The position numbers and the translations under genes were made by a program. Below are positions 1 through 8,101 of a stretch of DNA of 45,636 nucleotides, one piece after another (within the stretch, counting starts at the first letter, position 1; each line of letters begins with the position of its first letter). Below the pieces are notes generated by a model, which did not search any database, was not told the DNA's origin, and saw only the letters and a list, made by a program, of their open reading frames with translations. The stretch comes from Amycolatopsis sp. CA-126428 (GTDB lineage Bacteria; Actinomycetota; Actinomycetes; Mycobacteriales; Pseudonocardiaceae), in the NCBI RefSeq assembly GCF_002904335.1, contig NZ_PPHF01000147.1, forward strand, positions 1 to 45,636, in the 5' to 3' direction.

Positions 1-71
1 TCATCGTCGACCTGACCACCGGCGTGGTGTGGTTCTCGCCCAACCACTACACGGACTTCTACAAGATCTGA
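1..71 (+). CDS. 3' end of an unidentified gene (partial)
   Basis: Only the last 22 codons are inside the window, in the frame starting at base 3 and ending with TGA at 69-71. The visible C-terminus reads IVDLTTGVVWFSPNHYTDF followed by YKI. Codons are GC-rich at the third position, as expected for a real gene here, and a strong stem-loop follows nine bases after the stop, which supports this being a genuine gene end. Too little remains to assign a family. Confidence 0.6.
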   Translation, partial: IVDLTTGVVWFSPNHYTDFYKI

Positions 72-79
72 GTCCGCCG

Positions 80-128
80 AGGCCGTGCTCCGGTGCCCGC
101 GGTTCGGGCGCCGAGCACGGCCTGCTTT
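80..128 (+). terminator. Rho-independent terminator
   Basis: The 11-base arm AGGCCGTGCTC at 80-90 is perfectly complementary to 113-123, with a second near-perfect stem (92-99 with 105-112) stacked inside it. A short T-run (TTTT at 125-128) follows. It lies directly after the stop codon at 71, so it should end the transcript of the partial gene. Confidence 0.8.
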
Positions 129-362
129 TGCTCAGGGCTGGTCGCTGGGCGAGCTCGACGAGGTGGTCGACGGGTTGTAATCCAGTTGGTGCCGACGGTT
201 CACGCTGAACGGAGCAACGTGTGAAGTAACCGTTAGGACGATCGAGTGATCGAGTCGGCGCGGACACGCTCTTGGTGATCTCTCGTCATAGTGTCGCTGG
301 GTCTGGTGGCATCCCGCCGCCGGGGTGGGGCCTGTCGGCTCCGAGGGGAGATTCGCCTTCTG

Positions 363-3300
363 ATGCAACGGAAAACGTTGCGGCACTTCGTGCTGCGCAC
401 AATCACGTTGACGTCCGCTTTCGCGCTGGTCGCCGCGGTCCCGGCGACCGCGTCCGCGGCACCGGAGACCGGGCGCGGTGGGGTCCCGCTGCCGGTGTCG
501 TGGACACCGCCGGCGCAAGTGAACCGGACACCGACCGGCCTTCCGGCCGCCCAGCTCCCGCCCAGATCCGCGCCGGCGGCGCCGAGATCGCCGTCGCCCC
601 GGGTGGCGACCTGCGCGACGGGCGGTCCGGTCGGGACGCAGCCGTGGTTCCCGATGGACCGCTACCCGATCTCCGACCGCATGGAGCTGCTGGTCAACCG
701 GGCGAGCGGCAACGCGATGATCACCGACCGGGAGCTGACCATCAAGGGCACCGGGCTGGACATGTCCTTCGATGCGACCTACAACAGCGAAGACATCTGG
801 GGCAACGAGCTGGGCGGGCACTGGACGATCTCCGCCGGAGACGACATCCGCCTCGACGTGCTGACGTTCTCGGTCGTCGTCCGCGACGCGACCGGGTACT
901 GCTCGGAATACACCAAGAACGACGACGGCAGCTACACCACACCGTCCGGTTCGCACGCGACGCTGACCAAACTCGCCGACGGCACCTACCACCTGACCCA
1001 GGACGACTCCGGCCAGGTGCAGTCGTTCACCAGCTCCGGGCAGCTGTCGTCCCAGGCCGACCGCAACGGCCGCACCATCACCTACCGCTACAACTCCGAC
1101 TCCTCGCTGGCCTCGATCACCGACACCCAAGGTCGCGTCACCACCCTCACCCGCGATAGCGACGGCCTGCTCCGGACGGTGACCGACCCGACCGGCCAGG
1201 TCGCCGCGTCCTACAGCTGGGACCCCCAGCTCTACAAGGTCAACGGGATCACCAGCCGCGCCGGCGACAAGATGAGCTTCGGCCTGGACGCCGACGGCCG
1301 GATCACGACCCTGACCACCACGCTGGGGCGGGTGTACACGCTGTCCTACGACGGGCACGGCGCGGTCACGCAGGTGGCCGAGCCCAACTATGACGGCGTC
1401 GCCAGCGTCACCAAGTACACGTACAACCACGACTCGAACAGCAACACGCACACCACGACGGTGACCGATCCCAACGGCCACGGCACCGACTACACCTTCG
1501 ATGGCAGCTTCCGCCAGACCAAGGCCGTCGATGCCCTCGGACACAAACGTGACCAGTCGTGGTCGGCCCACGGTGACGTCGCGTCGGTGACCGATGACCT
1601 GAAGAATTCGGTCACCTACGAATACGATTCGCTCAACGACCTCAAGGGCGGCAAGCTCCCGACCGGGGCGACGGTGAGCGTCGGCTACACCGACACCGCC
1701 CACCCGCACCTGCCGACCCAGGTCACGGACTTCTCCGGCAACAAGGTCACCAAGCGCTACGACACGTTCGGCAACGTCACCGGCGTGCACTCCGATGCGC
1801 TCAACGCCGACGTCGCCCGGTACACCTACGCGCGTGGCCTGGTCGCCTCGGTGATCGACGGCAACGGGCACACCACCGCCTACGGCTACGACACCGCCGG
1901 CAACCTCACCACGGTCACCCCGCCGCTGCCCCTGCAGCCGACCACCTACACCTACGACTCGCTCTCCCGGGTCACCAGCGTCACCGACGGAAACGGCGTC
2001 AAACTGGTCTACGGCTACGACAAGCTCGACCGGGTCGTCTCCGTCGCCAAGGCCGACGGCACCGGACTGGCCGCCTACACCTACGACAAAACCGGCAACC
2101 GCACCATCGCCCAAACCGCCGGCGCCACGCTCACCAACAGCTACGAACGACGTCTGCTGACCCGCGTCGTGCGCACGGCGGGCACGACCACCGGCACCGC
2201 GACCTACCACTACGACCGCGCCGGCAACGTCACCGCCGTCGACGATCCCACCGGCTGGATCTACTACGGCTACGACGCCGCCAACCGGCTGACCTCGGTC
2301 AAGGACCAGGCGAACAAGACCACCACCTACGGCTACGACAACGCCGACCACCGCACCTCGGCCACCCTGCCCGGCGGCACCACCGAAACCATCGCCCTCG
2401 ACAAATCCGCCCGGCAAACCGGGATCACGGTCAAGAACCCGGCCGGCACAGCGGTGTTCTCGACGTCCTACCGCTACACCCGGCCCGACGGCTCCGACAC
2501 CGGTCAGATCCAGTCGCGCACCGACTCCACCGGCACGGCCGACAACACCTACGACGGCTTCGGCCGCCTCACGAAGGCCGGCACCCGCACCTACAGCTAC
2601 GACAACGCCGGCAACGTCACCGCCGGCGACGGCCGGACCTACACCGTCAACAACGCCAACCAGATGACCAAGATCGACAGCACCACGGTCGGCTACGACG
2701 GCGCCGGGAACCTGACGACCACCAACCCGGGCGGCCAGGCGAACTACAGCGCCACCAACCAGCTGACCTCGGTCACCTCCGGCTCCAGCACCCTGTTCAC
2801 CGGCACCTACGACACCCTCGACCAGACCCAGCCCGCGACGATCACCGAACAAGCCGGGTCCGGCACCACGACGCACGTTTTCACCCACACTGCCTTGGGT
2901 ATCTCCCGCACCGTGGACAACGGCGCCGGCACCACCTACGCCCACGACACCGGCAGCACCCTCACCGGCCTCGTCGACACCGCGGGCAAGCACCACAACG
3001 CCGTCACCGACTACCAGGGCACCGTCCTGGCCCTCGTCGACGACACCGGCGCGGTCACCGCCACCTACGGCTACACGCCCTACGGGTTCAACACGAGCAT
3101 CACCGGCCCGGCGGGCTCGGCCAACCGGCTCCGCTGGCTCGGCAGCTACCAGCTCTCCAGCAGTGAATACCTCACCGGCTACCGTCACTACAGCCCGGTG
3201 TACGCCCGCTTCACCCAGCCCGATCCGACCGGGCAGGAGGCCAACGCGTACGCCTACGGCCAGGGCGACCCGGTCAACCGCACCGACCCCACGGGGACGG

Positions 3301-3476
3301 TGTCGGCGGGGTGCGTGAACGCCGGCGCGGGCGCCGCCTTCGCTCTGCTGGGCACGGCGGCGATCTGGGCCAGCACCGCGGCCACCAGCGGTATCACGGC
3401 TCCGCTCGTGGTGTCATCGTCCTTCGCCACGGTGGGCGCGATCGGTACCGCGGCGCTGGCTTGCCGCAATGGCTAG
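363..3476 (+). CDS. Secreted Rhs/YD-repeat protein with short hydrophobic C-terminal tail
   Basis: A 1037-residue protein. The ATG at 363 is chosen over the upstream in-frame start at 291 because it opens directly on a Sec-type signal peptide (basic QRK, hydrophobic core, ATASAAPET cleavage region) and has a GAGGGGAG box upstream. Most of the chain is YD repeats (many YDxxGN, YGYD, YTYDSLSR units), which build the beta-shell cocoon of Rhs/teneurin proteins. The Rhs-associated core near residues 920-980 carries the RFTQPDPTGQ and NAYAYGQGDPVN motifs that mark the point before a variable toxin tip. The tip here is only about 55 residues: two hydrophobic segments flanked by two cysteines. It may be a membrane-active toxin or a degenerate tip. 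Three small membrane-protein genes follow. Delivery would be by Sec secretion; no type VI genes are visible. Confidence 0.9.
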   Translation: MQRKTLRHFVLRTITLTSAFALVAAVPATASAAPETGRGGVPLPVSWTPPAQVNRTPTGLPAAQLPPRSAPAAPRSPSPRVATCATGGPVGTQPWFPMDRYPISDRMELLVNRASGNAMITDRELTIKGTGLDMSFDATYNSEDIWGNELGGHWTISAGDDIRLDVLTFSVVVRDATGYCSEYTKNDDGSYTTPSGSHATLTKLADGTYHLTQDDSGQVQSFTSSGQLSSQADRNGRTITYRYNSDSSLASITDTQGRVTTLTRDSDGLLRTVTDPTGQVAASYSWDPQLYKVNGITSRAGDKMSFGLDADGRITTLTTTLGRVYTLSYDGHGAVTQVAEPNYDGVASVTKYTYNHDSNSNTHTTTVTDPNGHGTDYTFDGSFRQTKAVDALGHKRDQSWSAHGDVASVTDDLKNSVTYEYDSLNDLKGGKLPTGATVSVGYTDTAHPHLPTQVTDFSGNKVTKRYDTFGNVTGVHSDALNADVARYTYARGLVASVIDGNGHTTAYGYDTAGNLTTVTPPLPLQPTTYTYDSLSRVTSVTDGNGVKLVYGYDKLDRVVSVAKADGTGLAAYTYDKTGNRTIAQTAGATLTNSYERRLLTRVVRTAGTTTGTATYHYDRAGNVTAVDDPTGWIYYGYDAANRLTSVKDQANKTTTYGYDNADHRTSATLPGGTTETIALDKSARQTGITVKNPAGTAVFSTSYRYTRPDGSDTGQIQSRTDSTGTADNTYDGFGRLTKAGTRTYSYDNAGNVTAGDGRTYTVNNANQMTKIDSTTVGYDGAGNLTTTNPGGQANYSATNQLTSVTSGSSTLFTGTYDTLDQTQPATITEQAGSGTTTHVFTHTALGISRTVDNGAGTTYAHDTGSTLTGLVDTAGKHHNAVTDYQGTVLALVDDTGAVTATYGYTPYGFNTSITGPAGSANRLRWLGSYQLSSSEYLTGYRHYSPVYARFTQPDPTGQEANAYAYGQGDPVNRTDPTGTVSAGCVNAGAGAAFALLGTAAIWASTAATSGITAPLVVSSSFATVGAIGTAALACRNG

Positions 3477-3545
3477 CCCGTTACGAGGCGGTGGTGTTCA
3501 GCTGCTCGGTGAGCACCATCAAGTGAACAGGAGGAAAGGGCCGCC

Positions 3546-3719
3546 ATGAGCAAGAACATGAGCGTTGCCTTCAGCATCGTGTCGGGGGTCTTGCTCGTCG
3601 CGCTGATCGTTTTCGCGGTCATCGCACGTCAACCGCTGCTGATCGTCACCGCGGCGATCGTCCTGGGGTTGTTCGCATACTCCCTTCTGGCGATGCGTCG
3701 TCACTGGCGGAGCAGATGA
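3546..3719 (+). CDS. 57-residue two-helix membrane protein, candidate immunity protein
   Basis: Starts at an ATG preceded by a very strong ribosome binding site (AGGAGGAAAGG, 3529-3539), 69 bases after the Rhs stop and on the same strand. The product is a short N-terminus, a hydrophobic helix (about residues 8-27), a tight RQP turn, a second helix (about 30-49) and a basic tail ending RRHWRSR. I recognise no family. Position right behind an Rhs gene with a hydrophobic tip is where cognate immunity proteins sit, and a membrane immunity protein would suit a membrane-acting toxin; this is inference. A strong hairpin ends the unit at 3783-3826. Confidence 0.6.
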   Translation: MSKNMSVAFSIVSGVLLVALIVFAVIARQPLLIVTAAIVLGLFAYSLLAMRRHWRSR

Positions 3720-3782
3720 TGACGGTGTAGCACGCATGCTGACTGTTCGATACCGCTCCGGAACACCTGGAGCATTGTGGAC

Positions 3783-3826
3783 ACGAAGGGGCCAGGCTTC
3801 CGGCAAGGGACGCCTGGCCCCTTCGT
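3783..3826. terminator. Strong stem-loop after Rhs and small membrane gene
   Basis: A perfect 15-bp stem (ACGAAGGGGCCAGGC at 3783-3797 with its complement at 3812-3826) around a 14-base loop. There is no clear T-run on the plus strand (CCCGCG follows), so it may work as an I-shaped actinomycete terminator or as an mRNA 3'-end stabiliser. Confidence 0.7.
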
Positions 3827-3876
3827 CCCGCGAACGGGGGCGGCGACCGAAACGCCAATGCCGGGGGGAGCGAGTT

Positions 3877-4077
3877 GTGGTCGTTCGGAGAAAGAACCCA
3901 TGGCGCGGCCTTGGAGTGCAGCTACTGGTAATGGCGATCTGGTTGGTCGCTTACCGGTACCTGATCCGGCCGCTGCTGCCCAGCGGCGATGTGCTGGGTA
4001 TCGTGATCCTCGTGGTGCTGGCGTTGGGGATCTTGGCTGTTCCGATCGTTTCCGCGTGGTATCGCCGGAAGCGGTGA
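3877..4077 (+). CDS. 66-residue two-helix membrane protein
   Basis: GTG at 3877 is chosen because GGGGGGAG at 3863-3870 is well placed upstream; the open frame extends back to 3736, but that part runs through the terminator hairpin. The product begins with a basic stretch (VVRRKNPWRG), then a hydrophobic helix, the polar turn RYLIRPLLPSGD, a second helix and a basic end (WYRRKR). The plan is like the 57-residue protein at 3546, but the sequences are not clearly similar. It may be a second immunity candidate or an independent small membrane protein. No family recognised. Confidence 0.5.
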   Translation: MVVRRKNPWRGLGVQLLVMAIWLVAYRYLIRPLLPSGDVLGIVILVVLALGILAVPIVSAWYRRKR

Positions 4078-4113
4078 AGGGTTTCCGGCCGAGCGAGAAC
4101 GTGGGGGAGACGC

Positions 4114-4674
4114 GTGGAGTCGTCGGAAGCACTGCTGTTGAGGCCGTCGGTCCGGGGCCAGTTGCCGGCACTCGGCGTGCTGGCCGGGTTCCTGGTGTTC
4201 GAAGTTTTCATTGCCGTGCGGGGTCTGCTGGCGCCGTGGCTGGCGATCGCTTGTCCCGCGGTGTTCGTCGTGGTGTTGGCGATCGCGGTCGTGTCGCTGG
4301 TTCGGTCCCTCGGGAAGCCGTGGCAGCTGCGTTGCGGGACGGATGGTGTCGAGGCGCGCGGATTCGAGGCGGTGCCGTGGTCGGCGCTGGCGGAGGTGCG
4401 GATCAGCCGGCTTCGGCCGAGCTGGCTGTATGCCGTGGTGCTGGGCCATTACCGGGTGGTGGCGTTCGTGCCTCGGCCGGGGGTGTCGGTGCCGGCGGTC
4501 GTGGTGTTCGATCCGCTGTCCCGGCGCGGGGCGTCTTCGAAGTGGGCAGCGCGGTGGCAGAGGAGACGCTACGGCAGTTCCTTCGTCGTGTTGACCCACA
4601 CCGTGAACGCGACTGCTGAAGAGATCGCCGAGACGATCCGGACGTTGACCGACGTTCCGGTCGTCACGAGCTGA
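4114..4674 (+). CDS. Membrane protein with PH-like domain
   Basis: A 186-residue protein from GTG 4114, preceded by GTGGGGGAGACGC. Two hydrophobic helices near the N-terminus (roughly residues 16-33 and 40-63) are followed by a beta-rich domain: a short strand before GVEARGFEAVPWSAL, further strands, and a final amphipathic helix ANATAEEIAETIRTL-like segment. That order (two TM helices, six or seven strands, C-terminal helix preceded by a proline-free VNAT/EEIAE motif) resembles small bacterial PH-like or STM3941-type membrane proteins, several of which lie beside polymorphic toxin genes. Membership is judged by eye and is uncertain. It is the third gene downstream of the Rhs gene and the last before the integrated element. 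Confidence 0.65.
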   Translation: MESSEALLLRPSVRGQLPALGVLAGFLVFEVFIAVRGLLAPWLAIACPAVFVVVLAIAVVSLVRSLGKPWQLRCGTDGVEARGFEAVPWSALAEVRISRLRPSWLYAVVLGHYRVVAFVPRPGVSVPAVVVFDPLSRRGASSKWAARWQRRRYGSSFVVLTHTVNATAEEIAETIRTLTDVPVVTS

Positions 4675-4719
4675 CGATCAAGGTGTGCCGGACCGGATCG
4701 ACATTATGACCACAGCAAA

Positions 4720-4756
4720 AGCGGGCCTCCGCAGCTGTGAGCTGCGAAAACCCGCT
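4720..4756 (-). terminator. Chromosomal tRNA-Pro terminator, now separated from its gene
   Basis: Read on the minus strand this is a stem AGCGGG / CCCGCT with an inner CGCAGCT / AGCTGCG stem, followed by TTTTGCTG. It lies immediately beyond attL, so before the element integrated it was the 3' flank of the tRNA-Pro gene now at 18063-18136. It may also face the plus-strand gene ending at 4674. Confidence 0.65.
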
Positions 4757-4803
4757 GTCCGTCGGGCTGACAGGATTTGAACCTGCGACCCCTTGACCCC
4801 CAG
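4756..4803. repeat. attL: 48-bp direct repeat, 3' part of tRNA-Pro
   Basis: Identical over 48 bases to 18057-18104. It contains the T-arm, variable loop and 3' half of the anticodon arm of tRNA-Pro (minus strand), but the sequence diverges at 4804, so no complete tRNA exists here. It is the chromosome-side copy left after site-specific integration. Confidence 0.95.
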
Positions 4804-4899
4804 GACGGGGGAGTCGGGGTTTTCGCAGCTCAGGGTCCGTGCGCGTGATCAACTGGCGTGTCAGAAATGCCTGGTCGTTCACCGGCGTGCACGACGTGT

Positions 4900-4917
4900 G
4901 GTCCCCTGCTGGTCCCC
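4900..4917 (+). promoter_or_regulatory. Left pair of GGTCCCC repeats, candidate integrase arm sites
   Basis: GGTCCCC occurs at 4900-4906 and 4911-4917, an 11-bp step of one helical turn. A matching pair with the same step and orientation lies at the other end (17947-17964), each about 92-96 bases inside the att repeat. Known tyrosine-integrase att sites have such arm-type sites outside the core; the assignment is inference. Confidence 0.5.
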
Positions 4918-5123
4918 AAGGTCGGGCTTCACCGACCAGATCGCGATGATCGGCTCCGGGGTTCTGCTCGACCTCGGCGTTCCTGTCTCTAGGTGCGCTG
5001 AGCAGCGGTTTTTCCGCAATCGGTTATCGCGGGTGCTTGCCTCTTCCTGACCTCTGATGGCCTGGAGACGGCCTGGCGGACCCAGCCACACCCTGCCCTG
5101 CATCCCGATACGAAGCCAGCACG

Positions 5124-5181
5124 CGGCCGGTGGTGCCGGGTCAAGACACGCTTCATCGTCTTGACGCGGTGCTACCGGCCG
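5124..5181. other. Long imperfect hairpin in the attL-proximal non-coding stretch
   Basis: Bases 5124-5147 pair with 5158-5181 as a 24-base arm with five mismatched or wobble positions and a 10-base loop. No T-run follows. The stretch 4804-5291 has no convincing gene; besides the GGTCCCC pair, a repeat of the tRNA terminator sequence at 4817-4832 and this hairpin I see nothing in it. Possible roles are a terminator, a single-strand origin or a transfer-related structure. Confidence 0.5.
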
Positions 5182-5291
5182 TTGTCACGATCAGGCTTCG
5201 GGATGGAGGTCCCTTACGACGGTCCGTAACAGAGATCGACTCTCAAGCGACCCGAATGTAACCATCGCTCGTAGCTTGTCGAGGAGGCCGG

Positions 5292-5438
5292 ATGGCTGAG
5301 GGGACTCGTGTGCCGCCGCCGCGCGGCGCTGCGCCAGGTGACCCGCTGGCGGCCGCACCGCCCGGCCGGCGGGCGAAGCGGAGCGGCAGCCCGCCGTGTC
5401 GGAAGCGGATGCGGCCGCTAAGGCGAGGGGCTACGTAG
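5292..5438 (+). CDS. Possible 48-residue Arg/Pro-rich small protein
   Basis: ATG 5292 follows GAGGAGGCCGG, a good ribosome binding site, and the frame ends with TAG at 5438 shortly before an 11-bp perfect terminator stem. The product (MAEGTRVPPPRGAAPGDPL then AAAPPGRRAKR and a basic tail) is low in complexity and has no family I recognise. The start signal and the terminator are in favour; the composition and length are against. It may be a remnant. Confidence 0.35.
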   Translation: MAEGTRVPPPRGAAPGDPLAAAPPGRRAKRSGSPPCRKRMRPLRRGAT

Positions 5439-5444
5439 GCGACA

Positions 5445-5477
5445 GGCGCGCCGCCAGTGGCGGCGCGCCCTTGATTT
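5445..5477 (+). terminator. Rho-independent terminator
   Basis: Perfect 11-bp stem GGCGCGCCGCC (5445-5455) with its complement at 5459-5469, closing on the triloop AGT, followed by TTGATTT. It isolates the gene starting at 5549 from upstream transcription. Confidence 0.8.
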
Positions 5478-5548
5478 CGTAGAGTCAAATTCGGCAACTC
5501 GTGACGACACGCCCTAGGTCACGATCCTTTCTTAGGTCGAGGAATACG

Positions 5549-8095
5549 ATGAGTTACAGTGCCACGCGGTTGACTTGCTTCGCGCTTATATCTGCACTCG
5601 AAGAGGATACTCGATTGCATGTCGAGGAAGCCGTGGGTGACCTAGATCCTCTGAATATTTTTACAAAAGACGAGTACGATAAAGTCGTCGACCGCTGCTC
5701 TCGTGAGCGAATTTCTATCACGCACTTTTCGGCGGCGACCCTAATTCAATTCATAGACTACGCTGATGGTGTGCAGCTGCTGAATCGGTTTTCGAATAAC
5801 ATTGACGCCGATTTAAAGGAGCAGCTTCCAAAACTAACGCAAGCAATCTCCAGGATCACCCCAGTCCGGAACCGTGTCGCTCATACGCGCCCAATGGAGA
5901 TCGAAGATCTATCGACCGTCCTCGACTTCTGTCGATCTCTGCGCTCCAAAGGAAATAAGCAGCTTTGGCCGAGTGTTGGAACGGTCATAGAGAAGCTATC
6001 TGAGAACCCGTCCTATGTGCTAAGTCTCAATATAGACTTGAAGGGCGACCCTGATCCGGGGCCAATGCACAATCTTCCTATACCTGACTTCGATGAGACG
6101 GGGTTCTTTGGTAGAAAAAAGCAAGTAGAGCGCATCAAAAAAATTGTCAAGGGCGCCTATCCGGTAGTTTCAATTTTGGGCGACGGCGGCATTGGCAAAA
6201 CTGCAATTGCTCTGAAGATAGCGTACGACTTGCTAGACGACCAAAATGCAACTTTTGATGCGATAGTGTGGGTTACTGCGAAATCGGAGCGGTTGACCGC
6301 CAGTGAAGTCGTGCGGATAAGCGGAGCAATCGAAGACTCGCTCGGATTGTTTGCAAATGCTGCAGAAAGCCTGGCTGGAAGCTTCGAGGGTGACCCAATT
6401 GAAGAAGTTCTCAGCTATCTAGAGAGCTTCAAGGTTCTCCTCATTCTTGACAACCTCGAGACTGTATTGGATTCTCGACTGAGGGAATTTCTGTTAGAGA
6501 TTCCATTGGGTAGCAAGGTAATCATTACCAGTAGGATCGGCGTTGGAGTAGAGAATCCGGTTAGTCTTGGGCCGCTGACGGACGACGAAGCAGAGCGTTT
6601 GCTCTACTTTTTAGCGCGTACGCGAGAAGTCGACGCGCTGAAGGCCCTGAGTAAAGACGGAATGTCGCGTATTTCCAAGGTGATGCTTGGCCGTCCGGCG
6701 TATATAAAGTGGTTTGTTTCTGGCGTTCAAGCTGGCAAAAGGCCTGAGGAGCTTCTGCGGGACAATGGTTTGTTCTTGGACTACTGCATGTCCAACGTGC
6801 ACAAGTTCCTACGCGTCAACGCGCAGACTGTACTTAAGTGCATGCAGGTACTTCCAGGTGTACGGACTCAGTCGGAGATTGCGTTCCTGTGCCAGTTCAA
6901 TGCGGACCAGACTCAGGCTGCAATTCTTGAGCTGTTGACGACCAATTTCGTTCATATGAGAACCCAATCGGGATCACGTGAAGTAGAAACTACATACGAA
7001 CTTACGGAATTCGGTCGTACATACTTGGAGAAGCGTCACCCGGTATCATCTGATGACCGCAAAAAGTTTCAATCAAACAATCACCGTCTTATTGCGCTGG
7101 GTAGATCACTTCGTGATGAGAACTCGGCATCACCTTATGATCCAGGAACGCTAGACGTCAGCGCTGGAGAATTCGGCGCTGCGCGTCTTCTTCGTTTGGC
7201 GGGTAGAAAGGCAGAGGTAAGGAATTTCGATCAGGCCCTCCAGGACTGCGCTGAAGCGCGTCGACTATCGCCCAACTACTTTGAAACGTGGCGTGTGGAA
7301 GCGCAAATATACGCGCAGTCTGGAGATTACTCGTCCGCCAGAAACGCATTTGATAGAGCGATCGAGCTGGCACCTGATAGTGCCTCTCTTAACTATTTTT
7401 TCGGTTCCTTCCTTGTTGACGAGAACATTGACCCGAATGATGGTCTGGTGTACTTGCGGAAGGCTGCTCGGAAAGATTCGGAAAGTCCGATTGTGCTACG
7501 GCAGATTTCGTGGGCAAACCTAGCCAATGGTTCGTTCAGGGAAGCTTTTGACTCGGCGATTCATGTGCTTACTATGCCGGGGGCGTCGGCTTATGGTGTA
7601 GAGATGGCAGTGACTGCACTTCGTGCTGCATCTTACAATCTCCAAAAGAACATTAACAACGGGTCTATCGAACAGGCGATGGAATTCATGGAGGAGGTAC
7701 TGCAGCAAACAGAGTGCATATCTGTGGAGTACTTACTCGGCGAGCCTTGCGATCGACTTCTGCTGATCTCGGAGGTGTGTGATTCCCTGCGTGATCATCT
7801 TGATGACGATTTCCTTAAGAGGAAAGTTGCAACCTTCAGATCCAAGTCGATCGAGTTTGTTAGACGCGTAGATACGTCTTCACTCGACCGTCGGATCGGA
7901 CGGGTGAAGACAATCGTTCCTGATAAAGCCTACGGATTCATTACGCTAGGTCTTAAGGATTACTTCTTCCATATTCGCGACCTCATGTCTCAGCAAGACT
8001 GGTATCACATGGAGTCAGGTGTAACTGTGTCATTTATGCCAGATAATGATAACCCCAAAGGCATACGTGCGGTAAGTGTTGCATGGCTGAACTAG
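5549..8095 (+). CDS. HEPN - STAND NTPase - TPR - cold-shock-domain protein, probable antiphage defence protein
   Basis: 848 residues from ATG 5549, preferred over the in-frame GTG 5501 because GTCGAGGAA precedes it and 5501 overlaps the region just after the terminator. In order: an all-helical N-terminal domain with RNRVAH at 107-112, which fits the HEPN ribonuclease motif RNxxxH; a STAND/NB-ARC NTPase with FFGRKKQV entry, Walker A GDGGIGKTA (211-219), Walker B LLILDN with D301, VIITSRIG and a GRPAYIKWFV helix; a winged-helix-like stretch; TPR-like repeats (about 550-690); and a C-terminal cold-shock domain (about 783-848) with YGFI and DYFFHIRDL. This fits an effector-switch-sensor layout in which a nucleic-acid-binding end triggers an RNase, by analogy with Avs-type STAND proteins; function is inferred. 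Base composition is far more AT-rich than its surroundings and it has four TTA codons (5813, 6494, 6611, 7733), indicating transfer and possible bldA dependence. Confidence 0.85.
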   Translation: MSYSATRLTCFALISALEEDTRLHVEEAVGDLDPLNIFTKDEYDKVVDRCSRERISITHFSAATLIQFIDYADGVQLLNRFSNNIDADLKEQLPKLTQAISRITPVRNRVAHTRPMEIEDLSTVLDFCRSLRSKGNKQLWPSVGTVIEKLSENPSYVLSLNIDLKGDPDPGPMHNLPIPDFDETGFFGRKKQVERIKKIVKGAYPVVSILGDGGIGKTAIALKIAYDLLDDQNATFDAIVWVTAKSERLTASEVVRISGAIEDSLGLFANAAESLAGSFEGDPIEEVLSYLESFKVLLILDNLETVLDSRLREFLLEIPLGSKVIITSRIGVGVENPVSLGPLTDDEAERLLYFLARTREVDALKALSKDGMSRISKVMLGRPAYIKWFVSGVQAGKRPEELLRDNGLFLDYCMSNVHKFLRVNAQTVLKCMQVLPGVRTQSEIAFLCQFNADQTQAAILELLTTNFVHMRTQSGSREVETTYELTEFGRTYLEKRHPVSSDDRKKFQSNNHRLIALGRSLRDENSASPYDPGTLDVSAGEFGAARLLRLAGRKAEVRNFDQALQDCAEARRLSPNYFETWRVEAQIYAQSGDYSSARNAFDRAIELAPDSASLNYFFGSFLVDENIDPNDGLVYLRKAARKDSESPIVLRQISWANLANGSFREAFDSAIHVLTMPGASAYGVEMAVTALRAASYNLQKNINNGSIEQAMEFMEEVLQQTECISVEYLLGEPCDRLLLISEVCDSLRDHLDDDFLKRKVATFRSKSIEFVRRVDTSSLDRRIGRVKTIVPDKAYGFITLGLKDYFFHIRDLMSQQDWYHMESGVTVSFMPDNDNPKGIRAVSVAWLN

Positions 8096-8101
8096 GGTCG
8101 A

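Noticed and set aside
132..3188. Long minus-strand open frame opposite the Rhs gene
   Set aside because: Gly/Val/Arg-rich translation with no domain; it is the antisense shadow of a GC-rich repetitive gene.
4763..4803. Second tRNA-Pro gene
   Set aside because: Only the 3' part is present; the sequence diverges at 4804 in the anticodon loop, so it is the attL remnant.
5243..5497. 84-residue minus-strand open frame
   Set aside because: It runs through the terminator stem and has no ribosome binding site or family resemblance.
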